From an uncultured Puniceicoccaceae bacterium (GTDB taxonomy: Bacteria > Verrucomicrobiota > Verrucomicrobiia > Opitutales > Coraliomargaritaceae), in contig CAJWRZ010000002.1 in the NCBI GenBank assembly GCA_913045955.1, positions 1 through 43,563 of the forward strand: a stretch of 43,563 nt of DNA, given 5' to 3'. The position numbers and the translations under genes were made by a program. The notes under the pieces are model-generated. The model saw only the letters and a list, made by a program, of their open reading frames with translations. It was not told where the DNA came from and did not search any database. Below, piece after piece: positions 33,251-43,513 of this stretch (position 1 is its first letter; every line of letters starts with the position of its first letter).

Positions 33251-34231
33251 ATGTTTCAAAATCTGATAAAATCCTACAGTTTTATATTTCTAATCATTGC
33301 CGCTGGATTACTGGCTTCATGGCATTCACAGTCGGCATTTGCTTGTTTTGAAATCAGTGATACGGTACTTGGAGTCTGTATCGCATTAATTTTCACTCTT
33401 CAGGGCATTGCGCTCTCTAAAAAAGAATTCACACAGTCTTATAAACCCTCAAAATTACCCTTATTTAGTTTATTTTGGAATTTTATCGGGATCCCATTGC
33501 TTGTTCTTTTGATTATATTCCCTTTTGTTAATCAAACACTTAAATTAGGCTTCTTTTTCTTATCGATCTTACCCTCAACTATTGCTCTAGCGGTTTCCTA
33601 TACGGATATGTCTGGAGGCCGAGTGGGCACCGCTTTATTTTCTACGTGCGTTTCTAATTTATTCGGAGCTCTCTACGTTCCCTTTATGTTTATGCTTTTT
33701 TGGGGTCAAAATATGGTAGCACAAGCAGGACTCTTCAGTGTATTAGAGACTGTATTGGTCTTAATAATAGTGCCGGTTCTATTGGGCTATTTTTTACGAC
33801 AAAAATTTGATGCGGCCGGGCAATATCTTTTAAGGTTTAAAAACCAATTAGTTGAAACGCTTATAACTGTTATAATCTATGATTCGTTTTTAGACTCTTT
33901 CAGTAATAGCCAAAACGCACACATAAACCTCTACGATTCTGTAACAACCATAGGTCTATCTCTTTTCTTGTTCAGCTTAGTGAGTTTTTTGGTTTGGTTT
34001 ACAAGTCGATTCTTGAAGGTGGACCGAGCCTCCAGGATCGCGGTTTTTTATACAGCCAGTCAGAAATCACTCTGCTCAGGTATTCCATTAATTGCCTTAA
34101 CTTTGGGCGCGGCTGGGAAAAGCGAAATGCTTGGGTTTTTATTGTTACCGCTGATTTTTTATTATTTATTCCAAACGATTTTCGGCAGTATTCTTACTTA
34201 CCGTTTCAAAGGTCTACTGGAAATAAATTGA
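33251..34231 (+). CDS. SBF-like (DUF4137, YfeH-type) membrane transporter
   Basis: This 326-residue protein has about nine or ten hydrophobic helices and the bile-acid/sodium-symporter-like fold of the DUF4137 group: LGVCIALIFTLQGIALSKKE, FLSILPSTIALAVSYTDMSGG, ALFSTCVSNLFGALYVP, and FYTASQKSLCSGIPL. Substrates of this branch are largely unknown; organic anions are the general theme. It is divergent from the porin gene and shares its Fur-like sites, which suggests iron-responsive expression, perhaps uptake or export of an iron-chelating acid. Its last 26 bp overlap the convergent gene at 34206. Confidence 0.85.
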   Translation: MFQNLIKSYSFIFLIIAAGLLASWHSQSAFACFEISDTVLGVCIALIFTLQGIALSKKEFTQSYKPSKLPLFSLFWNFIGIPLLVLLIIFPFVNQTLKLGFFFLSILPSTIALAVSYTDMSGGRVGTALFSTCVSNLFGALYVPFMFMLFWGQNMVAQAGLFSVLETVLVLIIVPVLLGYFLRQKFDAAGQYLLRFKNQLVETLITVIIYDSFLDSFSNSQNAHINLYDSVTTIGLSLFLFSLVSFLVWFTSRFLKVDRASRIAVFYTASQKSLCSGIPLIALTLGAAGKSEMLGFLLLPLIFYYLFQTIFGSILTYRFKGLLEIN

Positions 34232-34892
34232 AATTAAAATCTTCACCCAGTTCCGCTTTTAAGAGTAATTGCATCGCTTCTTGGGCATTTCTTGAAAAAT
34301 CTTCCAAGCCTTTGGGGATCAAGGACTGAAAGTTTAAAGCTTGGGGCATCATTTCAATGATTAGGTTTATTGATTCAAACTTTAAAGAGCAAGTAGAGGC
34401 ATCTGAAGGGTATTCTAATATAGATCTAAGTTCATCAATCGCTTCAATAGCATCTATCTTTTCACTGACAGAAATAGGCTGGGGGGGCTCCACTTTTAAT
34501 TGATTACAGTAAAGGTCAAAGATTCCCCAAAAGTACCCATCCTCAAAAAGCAGAGGATCCTTGATTCGGGTTATCTCAACACTCAGAATATACTGCTTTA
34601 GAAGGAGCGGGTCCAATCCAATAGAAACTGAGAAATTGACCTGGGGCGTTTCCACACGCGTTATTCCTAGGTCGGGATTTAAGCTGTAGTCGATGCGTTT
34701 TAGCGCATAAGAATCCCTTAATTTATCCAAAATTTCAGAAGCAACTGAATCAACCTCAGCCTGCCCAACTTTCTTAACAAAGCTATCAGTCGTATCATTA
34801 AACTGATCGGGTAGGTAGTGCGCACTGGTAAATTGCTTTAACTTTTTAATCAAGCCAGATTGGGTTCCGTAGAGTATGCTTGTATAATTCAC
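34206..34892 (-). CDS. Protein of unknown function
   Basis: This 228-residue soluble protein shows no signal peptide, membrane segment or motif that I recognise. It is acidic with helical ends (LIKKLKQFTSAHYLPDQF at the N-terminus and SRNAQEAMQLLLKAELGEDF at the C-terminus) and a central strand-rich part (GITRVETPQVNFSVSIGLDPL). Codon use resembles the flanking genes. Its 3' end overlaps the convergent transporter gene by 26 bp, so one of the two may be read through in practice. Function unknown. Confidence 0.65.
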   Translation of the reverse strand: MNYTSILYGTQSGLIKKLKQFTSAHYLPDQFNDTTDSFVKKVGQAEVDSVASEILDKLRDSYALKRIDYSLNPDLGITRVETPQVNFSVSIGLDPLLLKQYILSVEITRIKDPLLFEDGYFWGIFDLYCNQLKVEPPQPISVSEKIDAIEAIDELRSILEYPSDASTCSLKFESINLIIEMMPQALNFQSLIPKGLEDFSRNAQEAMQLLLKAELGEDFNFNLFPVDL

Positions 34893-34970
34893 CTTAATAA
34901 TTCTTGTAATAAAAAAAATATAAAATCAGCTCTAGCTTGAAATCTTTAATAAGTTAATAAAGATAAAAAT

Positions 34971-35378
34971 ATGAAGTCTTACTTTTTATATGATGGTCAA
35001 TGCGGAATGTGCCACGCCTCAGTGCGTTTCTTTATGCGTTTTTCCAAGACCGAAGACTTTATGTTCAGCACAATTGATTCTGAATTCACCCAAAATGAAT
35101 TATCCATAAGGGGCATTCCCTTGAGTGAGGCTAGTGAAGGCGCTATATATATCCGAGGTGAGCACCTCTACCAAAAAAGTTCCGCCGTATTAGAGGCACT
35201 TTCTGACTGTGTTTTGCCTTTCAGTCTTTTCAGTATTGGGCTGATAATCCCCAAGAAACTCAGAGATGGTCTCTATCGCTGCATAGCAAGGAGACGCCTT
35301 TGGATCTCCAAAAAGCTGAAATTATCCTGTAACTTGCCCAAACACACCGACCAAAATCGCTTTAAAGAAGTCCGCTAA
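34971..35378 (+). CDS. DCC-family thiol-disulfide oxidoreductase-like protein (DUF393)
   Basis: This 135-residue protein starts with YFLYDGQCGMCHASVRFFMRF (from residue 4), the YDGxCxxC signature of the DCC/DUF393 family, followed by a thioredoxin-like fold with SEGAIYIRGEHLYQKSSAVLEAL. These proteins probably carry out thiol redox reactions; physiological partners are unknown. It lies 68 bp upstream of rpmI on the same strand and could share its promoter region. Confidence 0.87.
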   Translation: MKSYFLYDGQCGMCHASVRFFMRFSKTEDFMFSTIDSEFTQNELSIRGIPLSEASEGAIYIRGEHLYQKSSAVLEALSDCVLPFSLFSIGLIIPKKLRDGLYRCIARRRLWISKKLKLSCNLPKHTDQNRFKEVR

Positions 35379-35446
35379 ATGATTTAATTAAATTTTTTGC
35401 TTTACCTAGTGACGTAAGAAAGCCATTTTTCACGATTCTTAATCAC

Positions 35447-35638
35447 ATGCAAAAAACCAAAAAATCAATCGCTAAGCGTTTCAAAAAGACAGGAACTGGT
35501 AAGTTACTTAGACGTACTCCCGGTCACCGTCATTTGCTTCGCAAAAAAAGCGTCAAGCAGCGCCGTAGAGCCGGGGCTAGTAAGCTTGTTGCTCATGGTC
35601 AGCGCGCGAACTTAATTCGTGGCCTACCTTTTGCTTAA
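35447..35638 (+). CDS. rpmI: Large ribosomal subunit protein bL35
   Basis: This 63-residue, highly basic protein has the bL35 pattern: KSIAKRFKKTGTGKLLRRTPGHRHLLRKKSVKQRRRAG. It is followed by rplT as in most bacteria. The usual upstream infC is absent here; a DCC-family gene takes its place. No clear Shine-Dalgarno precedes the start. Confidence 0.96.
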   Translation: MQKTKKSIAKRFKKTGTGKLLRRTPGHRHLLRKKSVKQRRRAGASKLVAHGQRANLIRGLPFA

Positions 35639-35660
35639 ACGCTAATACATTAACTCGATA

Positions 35661-35692
35661 AGTTGGGTAACATGCAAATGGGCGACCCAACT
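35661..35692 (+). promoter_or_regulatory. Stem-loop in the rpmI-rplT spacer, possible L20 autoregulatory site
   Basis: AGTTGGGT (35661-35668) pairs perfectly with ACCCAACT (35685-35692) over a 16-base loop that can itself fold (CAT with ATG). No T-tract follows, so it is not an intrinsic terminator. L20 is known to regulate this operon by binding RNA in other bacteria, and a spacer stem-loop is a candidate site. It could instead be a processing signal. Confidence 0.4.
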
Positions 35693-35719
35693 ATCACAAA
35701 ACTAGAGAACTAAAAAAAC

Positions 35720-36076
35720 ATGCCTAGAGTAACTAACGGACCTGCGACATTAAAACGCCGCAAAAAAATACTGAAGCAAGCTAAGGGCTACTTCGGAAAT
35801 AAATCACGCCTTTTTCGCTATGCGAAAGACGCTGTTGAACGCGCTGGAAAATACGCTTATCGTGACCGCCGCAAAAGGAAATCTGAATTCCGCCAATTAT
35901 GGATTGTACGTATCAATGCTATATGCCGCGAAAATGGGATTAACTATAGCCGGTTTATGCACGGTTTAAGTGCCGCTGGAATTGAAATGGATCGCAAGCA
36001 ACTCTCTGAGTTAGCAATTCATGATGAAGCCGCTTTCCTTCAGTTAGTTGAAAAAGCTAAAGAAGCGAATAAATAA
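35720..36076 (+). CDS. rplT: Large ribosomal subunit protein bL20
   Basis: This 118-residue basic protein has the bL20 signature: [32 protein letters not shown], then [27 protein letters not shown]. It binds 23S rRNA early in large-subunit assembly. It ends 25 bp before a bidirectional terminator that once probably served the convergent eno gene too. Confidence 0.97.
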   Translation: MPRVTNGPATLKRRKKILKQAKGYFGNKSRLFRYAKDAVERAGKYAYRDRRKRKSEFRQLWIVRINAICRENGINYSRFMHGLSAAGIEMDRKQLSELAIHDEAAFLQLVEKAKEANK

Positions 36077-36101
36077 ACTTCTTAGATTTTATCTAATTTA
36101 C

Positions 36102-36133
36102 AAAAAAGCCACTCAGTAATGAGTGGCTTTTTT
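36102..36133. terminator. Bidirectional intrinsic terminator after rplT
   Basis: AAAAAAGCCACTCA (36102-36115), loop GTAA, and TGAGTGGCTTTTTT (36120-36133) form a perfect stem with A6 on one side and T6 on the other, so it works for both strands. It terminates rplT. On the minus strand it lies 70 bp beyond the eno 3'-end copy at 36203, where the eno terminator would be expected had the Sel1 gene not been inserted. Confidence 0.92.
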
Positions 36134-36202
36134 ATTATAAAGATTCTCAGGATTGAAGCTGGAATCCGAAGATTGTTAAAGAGCTTAAACTTATACTTGT
36201 AA

Positions 36203-36278
36203 TTATACCTTAAGCTTTCCGCCGTAGACTGCGTTCTCGCCGAGCTCTTCTTCAATACAAAGTAGTTGATTGTATTTT
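36203..36278 (-). pseudogene. Duplicated 3' end of eno (left copy of a 76-bp direct repeat)
   Basis: This 76-bp segment is identical at 75 positions to 37275-37350, the last 25 codons and stop of eno, in the same orientation. The single difference (A at 36259 against G at 37331) turns an Arg CGT codon into Cys TGT on the coding strand. The repeat begins exactly at the stop codon, and nothing of eno further upstream is present. It has no start codon and is a remnant or attachment-site-like copy. The Sel1-repeat gene occupies the interval between the two copies. Confidence 0.93.
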
Positions 36279-36300
36279 AAATCACTTATATTGATTATTA

Positions 36301-37236
36301 ATGTATTTTATATTCAAAATGTTTTATTTTATTTTATTTTATCTATTTTCCCTAAGCTCATTATTTGGTTTTGATTATGAATCATCCCCTGCCAACGATG
36401 CGCCAAGATTAAATCATGCATTAACTCTGGCCAAACAAGGCGATATCATGAATCAATTAAACCTTGGTAGAATGTACCTATATGGTGAAGGAGTAGAAAA
36501 AAATAATAGCCAAGCCCTTTATTGGTTAAGTAGGGCAGGTAGGCAGGGCGATTCTCGAGCACAATATATGGTTGGCCAAATGTACCTTGAAGGCATTGGG
36601 GTAGGCGCAAATAAATATGAAGCAATAAAGTGGTTTCGATTGTCTGCCAAAAAAGGAAATGTTGAAGCACAGTATTTAATTGCCTTAGCTTATGCCTCTG
36701 GTCGTTTTGGATTAATTGTTGATTACGAAGAGTCTTTAAAATGGCATGAAATGGCAGCTAAAGGGGGGAATCTACATTCCCAATATTTGTTAGGATTGTC
36801 TTACTTGAATGGAGAATTTATTACAGCAAATAAAAAGAAAGCATTTAAATGGATGAAAAAATCTGCAAATCAGAACAACGCGAAAGCTCAATACGAATTA
36901 GCAAGTATGTATAAAGATGGTATTGGAGTTAGTCAAAATTACCCCAAAGCGCTTTCATGGTATGAGAAAGCCAGAGACAATGGTTATGCTTTTGCAGCAA
37001 GCTCAATGGCATACATCTACCTAGATGGTGAAGGTGTTAATGTGAATCGGGTAAAATCTTTTTCAAATTATCTTATTTACAAAAAATTGCGTCTTAATCA
37101 GCCGCTTAAAGACTTTGAAATAGAGTCTGATAGAATAATTAGAAGTCTATTTGATTCATACAAAAAAACTTTAAGTCAGCAGGAAATTAATAAAGCCCAA
37201 GCAAGAGCAAACCAATTCATCAATGGAATTGAATAG
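36301..37236 (+). CDS. Exported Sel1-repeat protein within the eno direct repeats
   Basis: This 311-residue protein has a hydrophobic leader (FYFILFYLFSLSSLFG, to about residue 23; Met7 is an alternative start) and about six Sel1-like repeats of roughly 36 residues between 48 and 263, e.g. NLGRMYLYGEGVEKNNSQAL and YMVGQMYLEGIGVGANKYEA. Sel1 repeats form an alpha-solenoid for protein-protein contacts. By eye the gene is clearly more A+T-rich than its neighbours. Together with the flanking 76-bp repeats this suggests acquisition by transfer. No integrase or transposase lies beside it. Partner unknown. Confidence 0.88.
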   Translation: MYFIFKMFYFILFYLFSLSSLFGFDYESSPANDAPRLNHALTLAKQGDIMNQLNLGRMYLYGEGVEKNNSQALYWLSRAGRQGDSRAQYMVGQMYLEGIGVGANKYEAIKWFRLSAKKGNVEAQYLIALAYASGRFGLIVDYEESLKWHEMAAKGGNLHSQYLLGLSYLNGEFITANKKKAFKWMKKSANQNNAKAQYELASMYKDGIGVSQNYPKALSWYEKARDNGYAFAASSMAYIYLDGEGVNVNRVKSFSNYLIYKKLRLNQPLKDFEIESDRIIRSLFDSYKKTLSQQEINKAQARANQFINGIE

Positions 37237-37274
37237 TTTATATTTTAGTTTGAAAGAATTAATAACCAGGGGAC

Positions 37275-38615
<1,341 letters not shown>

Positions 38616-38684
38616 TTAATATCTGTCAATCATTCAACCACACTGAGGCAGAAGATTTGAGATTTATAGATTGGATGTTTGTGA

Positions 38685-39350
38685 TTAAAGGAATTGGTTA
38701 ATTCTAAAAGACCAAGATCCTGCATTTTCAAGGGCTTGAATCATTGTAGCATAAGCTTTAGCTTTTTCAGGCTTTCCTTCGCTACTGGCTTTTGAGGCTA
38801 AAGCATAAGCAGCTTCAGCACGGACAGAATCCAATTGACTTGGGTCGTTAGCGATTGCATCGAGCAAGACAATTCCTTCAGCTTCATCAAGCTTCATGCT
38901 AGAAAAGGCGAGGCCGAGGCTGGCGCGGCTTTTCATGGCTTCATTACTTGAAGATAGAGATAGCTCTGCTTGTTTGAAATGATTCAGTGCTCCTTGGTAG
39001 TCTTGGGATGTATAAGCTTCATTCGCTAGCTTAAGGGCAGAAAGTCCGGCAATTAAGGTCTGACTATTTTCGTTAATAAAATCCTCTAAGGCATTTGTGT
39101 CATAAGCATTTTGGTAAGCGCTTTGAAGTTCAAGTGCTTTATTATTTTGAAGCATTTTATAACCTTGGTAGGCTCCAACTAGAATAAAACATAGAGGGAT
39201 AGTTACGATTAAAGAAAGCTTATTATCATTCCAATAGCGTTGAACTTTATCTTCGAAACTTATTTCTAAAGTAGCATCAAGGTTTGCGGTTGCTTCACTT
39301 TCTTCAGATTGCTTGGACGACGGTTTTTGAGGTTTTGGATCTCTTTGCAT
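38685..39350 (-). CDS. YfgM-like membrane-anchored TPR protein
   Basis: This 221-residue protein has a charged cytoplasmic N-terminus, one membrane helix at about 46-62 (LSLIVTIPLCFILVGAY), and a periplasmic TPR-like region: LANEAYTSQDYQGALNHFKQAE, then KSRASLGLAFSSMKLDEAEGI. Layout matches YfgM, the ancillary SecYEG-associated protein, though sequence similarity outside this layout is modest. It lies 18 bp downstream of purU and 90 bp upstream of eno on the same strand. Confidence 0.75.
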   Translation of the reverse strand: MQRDPKPQKPSSKQSEESEATANLDATLEISFEDKVQRYWNDNKLSLIVTIPLCFILVGAYQGYKMLQNNKALELQSAYQNAYDTNALEDFINENSQTLIAGLSALKLANEAYTSQDYQGALNHFKQAELSLSSSNEAMKSRASLGLAFSSMKLDEAEGIVLLDAIANDPSQLDSVRAEAAYALASKASSEGKPEKAKAYATMIQALENAGSWSFRINQFL

Positions 39351-39368
39351 AGGTTAGGATATGTTGTT

Positions 39369-40220
39369 TTAATCAAATACTACAGTTTTGTTGTTATAGA
39401 CTAGTATTCGGTTGTTTAAATGGAGTCTTACCGCTTGGGCGAAGACCAATTTTTCTAGGTCTTTACCTTTGCTGATTAGGTCAGCAATTGTATTTCGGTG
39501 ATTTATTTGGGTGACATCCTGATAAATAATGGGTCCTTCATCAAGGTCAGCTGTTGCGTAGTGTGCAGTCGCACCAATGATTTTCACGCCACGCTCATAA
39601 GCTTGATGGTAGGGTTTGCCACCGGCAAAAGCCGGTAAAAAAGAGTGGTGAATATTAATAACTGGCGTCTGGATTTGTTGGAGCAATTCTGAGGAAAGAA
39701 TTTGCATATACCGGGCTAGAATAACCAATCTAATAGAATGTTTCTTGAGGACTTCAATTTGGGCTTTTTCGGCCGCTTCTTTATTTGAACCAGTGACTGG
39801 AATATAATAGAAGGGGATCTGATAAACCTCCGCAGCTTTTTCTAAGTCTTTATGATTTGAAATTATACAGGCAATATTGCCATCGAGCTCATTGGCTTTG
39901 AAGCGTAATATAATGTCATGGAAGCAATGATCCGTTTTGGAGACTAGAAGGGCGATGTTGGGTTTTGACGAATTAAGCGCGACCTTAGTTTCCATTTTAA
40001 GTTCCTTCTGCGCAAATCTTTCAAAAGCGTCTGCCTCATCTTGGGGATTACCAGAGGGTGTCCATTCTACTCGCTGAAAAAAGATATTTGCTTCAGTGTC
40101 TTTATGCTGATCCGCATGATCAATATTACTACCTTTGTCAAAGATCCAAGACGCAACCTTTGAAACCAAGCCTGGTTGATCAGGGCCATGCAGTAGCGCT
40201 ATGATGGTTTCTTTGTTCAT
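39369..40220 (-). CDS. purU: Formyltetrahydrofolate deformylase
   Basis: This 283-residue enzyme hydrolyses 10-formyl-THF to formate and THF. An N-terminal ACT domain (IALLHGPDQPGLVSKVASWIFDKG) is followed by a formyltransferase-like domain with INIHHSFLPAFAGGKPYHQAY and the catalytic Asp in HYATADLDEGPII. Domain order separates it from PurN, which lacks the ACT part. A pentanucleotide tract separates it from carB upstream. Confidence 0.95.
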   Translation of the reverse strand: MNKETIIALLHGPDQPGLVSKVASWIFDKGSNIDHADQHKDTEANIFFQRVEWTPSGNPQDEADAFERFAQKELKMETKVALNSSKPNIALLVSKTDHCFHDIILRFKANELDGNIACIISNHKDLEKAAEVYQIPFYYIPVTGSNKEAAEKAQIEVLKKHSIRLVILARYMQILSSELLQQIQTPVINIHHSFLPAFAGGKPYHQAYERGVKIIGATAHYATADLDEGPIIYQDVTQINHRNTIADLISKGKDLEKLVFAQAVRLHLNNRILVYNNKTVVFD

Positions 40221-40247
40221 GGATAATTGAAGTCTTATTTGAAGCCT

Positions 40248-40282
40248 AAATCAAATCAAATCAAATCAAATTAAATCAAATT
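40248..40282. repeat. Pentanucleotide tandem repeat (AAATC)n between carB and purU
   Basis: Seven consecutive 5-bp units of type AAATC/AAATT, five of them exact AAATC, continue as degenerate ATATT units into the carB stop codon (40286-40288). The tract occupies most of the 65-bp spacer between carB and the purU start. Such tracts change length by slippage and could alter spacing or transcript continuity, but no frame is affected except the last carB codons. Confidence 0.85.
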
Positions 40283-40285
40283 ATA

Positions 40286-43200
40286 TTATATTAATTTACT
40301 ATACTCTTGTATAGAACATACCTCATAGCCTTTTTCTCGGATAGAGCCTATACCATCGGCTGCCGCAGAGGCTGCTGAGATGGTCGTCATAATACAGACA
40401 TTATGTTTGACTGCTTCGGTGCGTATTTGGTTTTCGTTTTGACGAGGAATTGTGCCTTGAGGTGTATTAATGATCAAGCTGACTTGGTTATTCTTGATTA
40501 AGTCAATTACATTGGGTCGACCTTCGCTTAACCTACAAACACTTTTAACTTCAATATTGTGAGCTTTGAGAAGGTCGCCGGTACCCTGAGTGGCGATAAT
40601 TCCAAAACCCAGCGTGCTCAGTTTTTGAGCAATGCCGACGGCTCTTTCTTTATCTTCATCTTTAACGCTAATAAAGACATCTCCTTGTTCGGGCAGAGGT
40701 GGTGAAGCAGCCATTTGACTTTTAGCAAAAGCAACTCCTAAGTCAGCATCAATGCCCATGACTTCTCCAGTACTGCGCATCTCAGGACTGAGCATGATCG
40801 GTGATCCCGGGAAGCGATTGAAGGGGAATACGGACTCTTTGACCGCGTAGTAAGGAGGGTGAATCTCTTGAGTGAAATTTAGATCCTTAAGTTTTTCACC
40901 AGCCATAATGCGTGCGGCTAGTTTAGCCAGTGATACGCCAATCGCTTTGGAAACAAACGGAACGGTTCTGGAAGCTCTTGGGTTCACTTCAATGATGTAT
41001 AATTCATCCTCTTTAATCGCGTATTGTACATTCATTAAGCCCACGACCTCTAACTCTTTAGCGAGCGCATGAGTCGCGACACGAACTTTCTCGATCATTG
41101 ACTGAGATAAAGTATGTGGGGGCATGACCATCGCTGCATCGCCTGAGTGAACGCCGGCAAATTCAACGTGCTGGAGCATCGCACCAATCACGGTCGTTTC
41201 TTGGTCGGAAATACAATCAACATCGAGCTCATAGGCATCTTCAAGGAATTTATCGATCAGTACAGGTTTCCCGGGTGCAGCTTCAAATACATCCGTGATG
41301 ATCGCGCGCATTTCTTCTAAATTGTAGACGATAAACATACCGCGGCCGCCTAAGACAAAAGAGGGTCTAAGTAATACAGGGAAGCCGATAGCTTTTGCGC
41401 ATTCATAGGCTTCTTCTCGAGATTGGGCTATTTTGTTGGGGGGTTGTTTTAAACCAACGCGTTCTAGGATACTTCTGAATTGATCTCTGTCTTCGGCTGC
41501 ATCGATCATTGCTGGAGATGTTCCGATGATATTCACGCCGTTTTCGTGTAATTGAGTCGCCAAATTCAAGGGAGTTTGCCCACCAAATTGAACAATCACA
41601 CCGGAGCACTTTTCTTGGTTATAAATTTCTAATACATCTTCGAAGGTCAAGGGCTCGAAGTAGAGTTTGTCTGATGTGTCATAATCCGTAGAAACCGTCT
41701 CAGGATTTGAATTAACCATCACAGTTTCGTATCCTGCCGCGTGCAAGGCGATCGACGCGTGAACGCAGCAATAGTCAAATTCAATACCTTGGCCGATTCG
41801 GTTAGGGCCACCACCGAGAATCATAATCTTCTTCTTGTCGCTTTCTTGGATCTCATTTTCAGAGCCGTAAGAAGAATAATAGTAGGGCGTGAAGGCTTCA
41901 AACTCCGCCGCGCACGTGTCAACGAGTCGATATTGAGTCTGGATGTTGAGGGCTTTTCTTTTTTCGGAAATAATAGCTTGGGTACTACTGAGAATGTCCG
42001 CTATCAGTGCATCCGAAAAGCCCGCCTGCTTAGCTTGGAGCATTGCATCATAGTCAAGCTGATCAATGCCGTTCGAGCGAATTGTGGTTTCGATATCCAC
42101 GATTTCTTTAATCTGCTGAAGGAACCAACGGTCTATTTTTGAAAGCTCAAAGACCGCATCAACATCCAGTCCATTTAAAAAGCCATGTCGCAGCCAAAAG
42201 ATTCTTTCTGCAGTTGGGACGGTAATGCCTTCTTTCACCCTTTGCAGGTCGGTGATTGTCTCGTGGAACTTAGGTGGACCCATTAAGCCTTTAGCTGATA
42301 TCTCTAAGGATCGTAAGGCTTTCTGCATGGATTCTTTAAAGGTTCTGCCGATCGCCATTGCTTCGCCAACTGATTTCATGGCGGAGGTTAAAGTGGTATC
42401 TGCGCCAGGGAACTTCTCGAAAGTAAACCTTGGAATTTTGGTCACGACATAATCAATCGAAGGCTCAAAGCTTGCCGGCGTTTCTCGTGTGATGTCATTT
42501 TGTAGCTCATCTAAGCTATAGCCTACCGCAAGTTTGGCCGCAATTTTTGCAATTGGGAATCCAGTCGCTTTAGAGGCGAGGGCAGAGCTACGTGAAACTC
42601 TTGGGTTCATTTCAATGACAACCATTCGTCCATTATCTGGGTTGACTGAGAATTGAATATTTGAACCTCCTGTTTCTACGCCTACTTCTCGAATACAGGC
42701 AAAGGAAGCATCCCGCATGAGTTGGTATTCTTTATCGGTCAGTGTCATCGCGGGTGCCACGGTGATTGAGTCGCCGGTGTGCACACCCATTGGATCAAAA
42801 TTCTCAATCGAGCAGATGACAACGCATTGGTCCTTATGATCTCTCATAACTTCCATTTCGTATTCCTTCCAACCGAGCAAACATTCTTCAATTAAGACTT
42901 CGTGTGTCGGGGAGATATCCAAACCATATTGGACCATTTTCTTAAACTCTTCGCGGTTATAAGCAATACCACCGCCCGCGCCTCCTAATGTGAAACTAGG
43001 GCGAATAATGATGGGGAATTCGCCGATTAAGTTATCCGCCGCATCGAGGGCTGCCTCTAAATTGTTGATGGTGGAAGAACGCGCTACATCTAAGCCTATT
43101 TTAAGCATGGCTTGCTTGAAAATTTCACGGGCTTCGCCTTTTTCAATCGCCTCAGGCTTTGCTCCGATCATTTCAATATTGTTTGCTTTGAGGATCCCGG

Positions 43201-43513
43201 ACTTGTCTAGATCCATGGATAGGTTCAGGGCAGTTTGGCCACCAAGCGTAGGGAGTAGTGCATCAGGTTTTTCTTTGGCAATGATCTTTTCGACTGCTTC
43301 GACAGTGAGTGGTTCTATATATGTGACGTCCGCATATTCAGGATCCGTCATGATCGTCGCTGGGTTACTATTGACTAAGACAACTTTATAACCTTCCTCT
43401 CGTAATGCTTTGCAGGCTTGAGTGCCTGAGTAATCAAATTCACAAGCTTGACCAATAACTATTGGACCAGAACCTATTATCAAAATTGTCTTTAAATCAG
43501 TACGTTTGGGCAT
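40286..43513 (-). CDS. carB: Carbamoyl-phosphate synthase large subunit
   Basis: This 1075-residue enzyme makes carbamoyl phosphate from bicarbonate, glutamine-derived ammonia and two ATP for pyrimidine and arginine synthesis. It has the duplicated ATP-grasp layout: [23 protein letters not shown] in the first half and [23 protein letters not shown] in the second (about residue 560), each followed by an ATP-grasp with [11 protein letters not shown] and [11 protein letters not shown]. An oligomerisation region lies between them. The C-terminal MGS-like allosteric domain starts near residue 935. The gene is full length. carA is not in the window. Confidence 0.97.
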   Translation of the reverse strand: MPKRTDLKTILIIGSGPIVIGQACEFDYSGTQACKALREEGYKVVLVNSNPATIMTDPEYADVTYIEPLTVEAVEKIIAKEKPDALLPTLGGQTALNLSMDLDKSGILKANNIEMIGAKPEAIEKGEAREIFKQAMLKIGLDVARSSTINNLEAALDAADNLIGEFPIIIRPSFTLGGAGGGIAYNREEFKKMVQYGLDISPTHEVLIEECLLGWKEYEMEVMRDHKDQCVVICSIENFDPMGVHTGDSITVAPAMTLTDKEYQLMRDASFACIREVGVETGGSNIQFSVNPDNGRMVVIEMNPRVSRSSALASKATGFPIAKIAAKLAVGYSLDELQNDITRETPASFEPSIDYVVTKIPRFTFEKFPGADTTLTSAMKSVGEAMAIGRTFKESMQKALRSLEISAKGLMGPPKFHETITDLQRVKEGITVPTAERIFWLRHGFLNGLDVDAVFELSKIDRWFLQQIKEIVDIETTIRSNGIDQLDYDAMLQAKQAGFSDALIADILSSTQAIISEKRKALNIQTQYRLVDTCAAEFEAFTPYYYSSYGSENEIQESDKKKIMILGGGPNRIGQGIEFDYCCVHASIALHAAGYETVMVNSNPETVSTDYDTSDKLYFEPLTFEDVLEIYNQEKCSGVIVQFGGQTPLNLATQLHENGVNIIGTSPAMIDAAEDRDQFRSILERVGLKQPPNKIAQSREEAYECAKAIGFPVLLRPSFVLGGRGMFIVYNLEEMRAIITDVFEAAPGKPVLIDKFLEDAYELDVDCISDQETTVIGAMLQHVEFAGVHSGDAAMVMPPHTLSQSMIEKVRVATHALAKELEVVGLMNVQYAIKEDELYIIEVNPRASRTVPFVSKAIGVSLAKLAARIMAGEKLKDLNFTQEIHPPYYAVKESVFPFNRFPGSPIMLSPEMRSTGEVMGIDADLGVAFAKSQMAASPPLPEQGDVFISVKDEDKERAVGIAQKLSTLGFGIIATQGTGDLLKAHNIEVKSVCRLSEGRPNVIDLIKNNQVSLIINTPQGTIPRQNENQIRTEAVKHNVCIMTTISAASAAADGIGSIREKGYEVCSIQEYSKLI

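Noticed and set aside
33121-33351. 76-codon plus-strand frame overlapping the Fur-like sites and the SBF transporter start
   Set aside because: It covers the regulatory region and runs out of frame into the clear transporter gene; the translation resembles nothing known.
36279-37274. Insertion sequence or integron cassette around the Sel1 gene
   Set aside because: No transposase or integrase, no terminal inverted repeats and no short target duplication; the 76-bp eno repeat fits integration into a gene end better.
41741-42142. 133-codon open frame on the plus strand opposite carB
   Set aside because: Antisense shadow of a highly conserved, intact carB; no recognisable protein features. The same applies to the plus-strand frames near 40872, 42225 and 42990.
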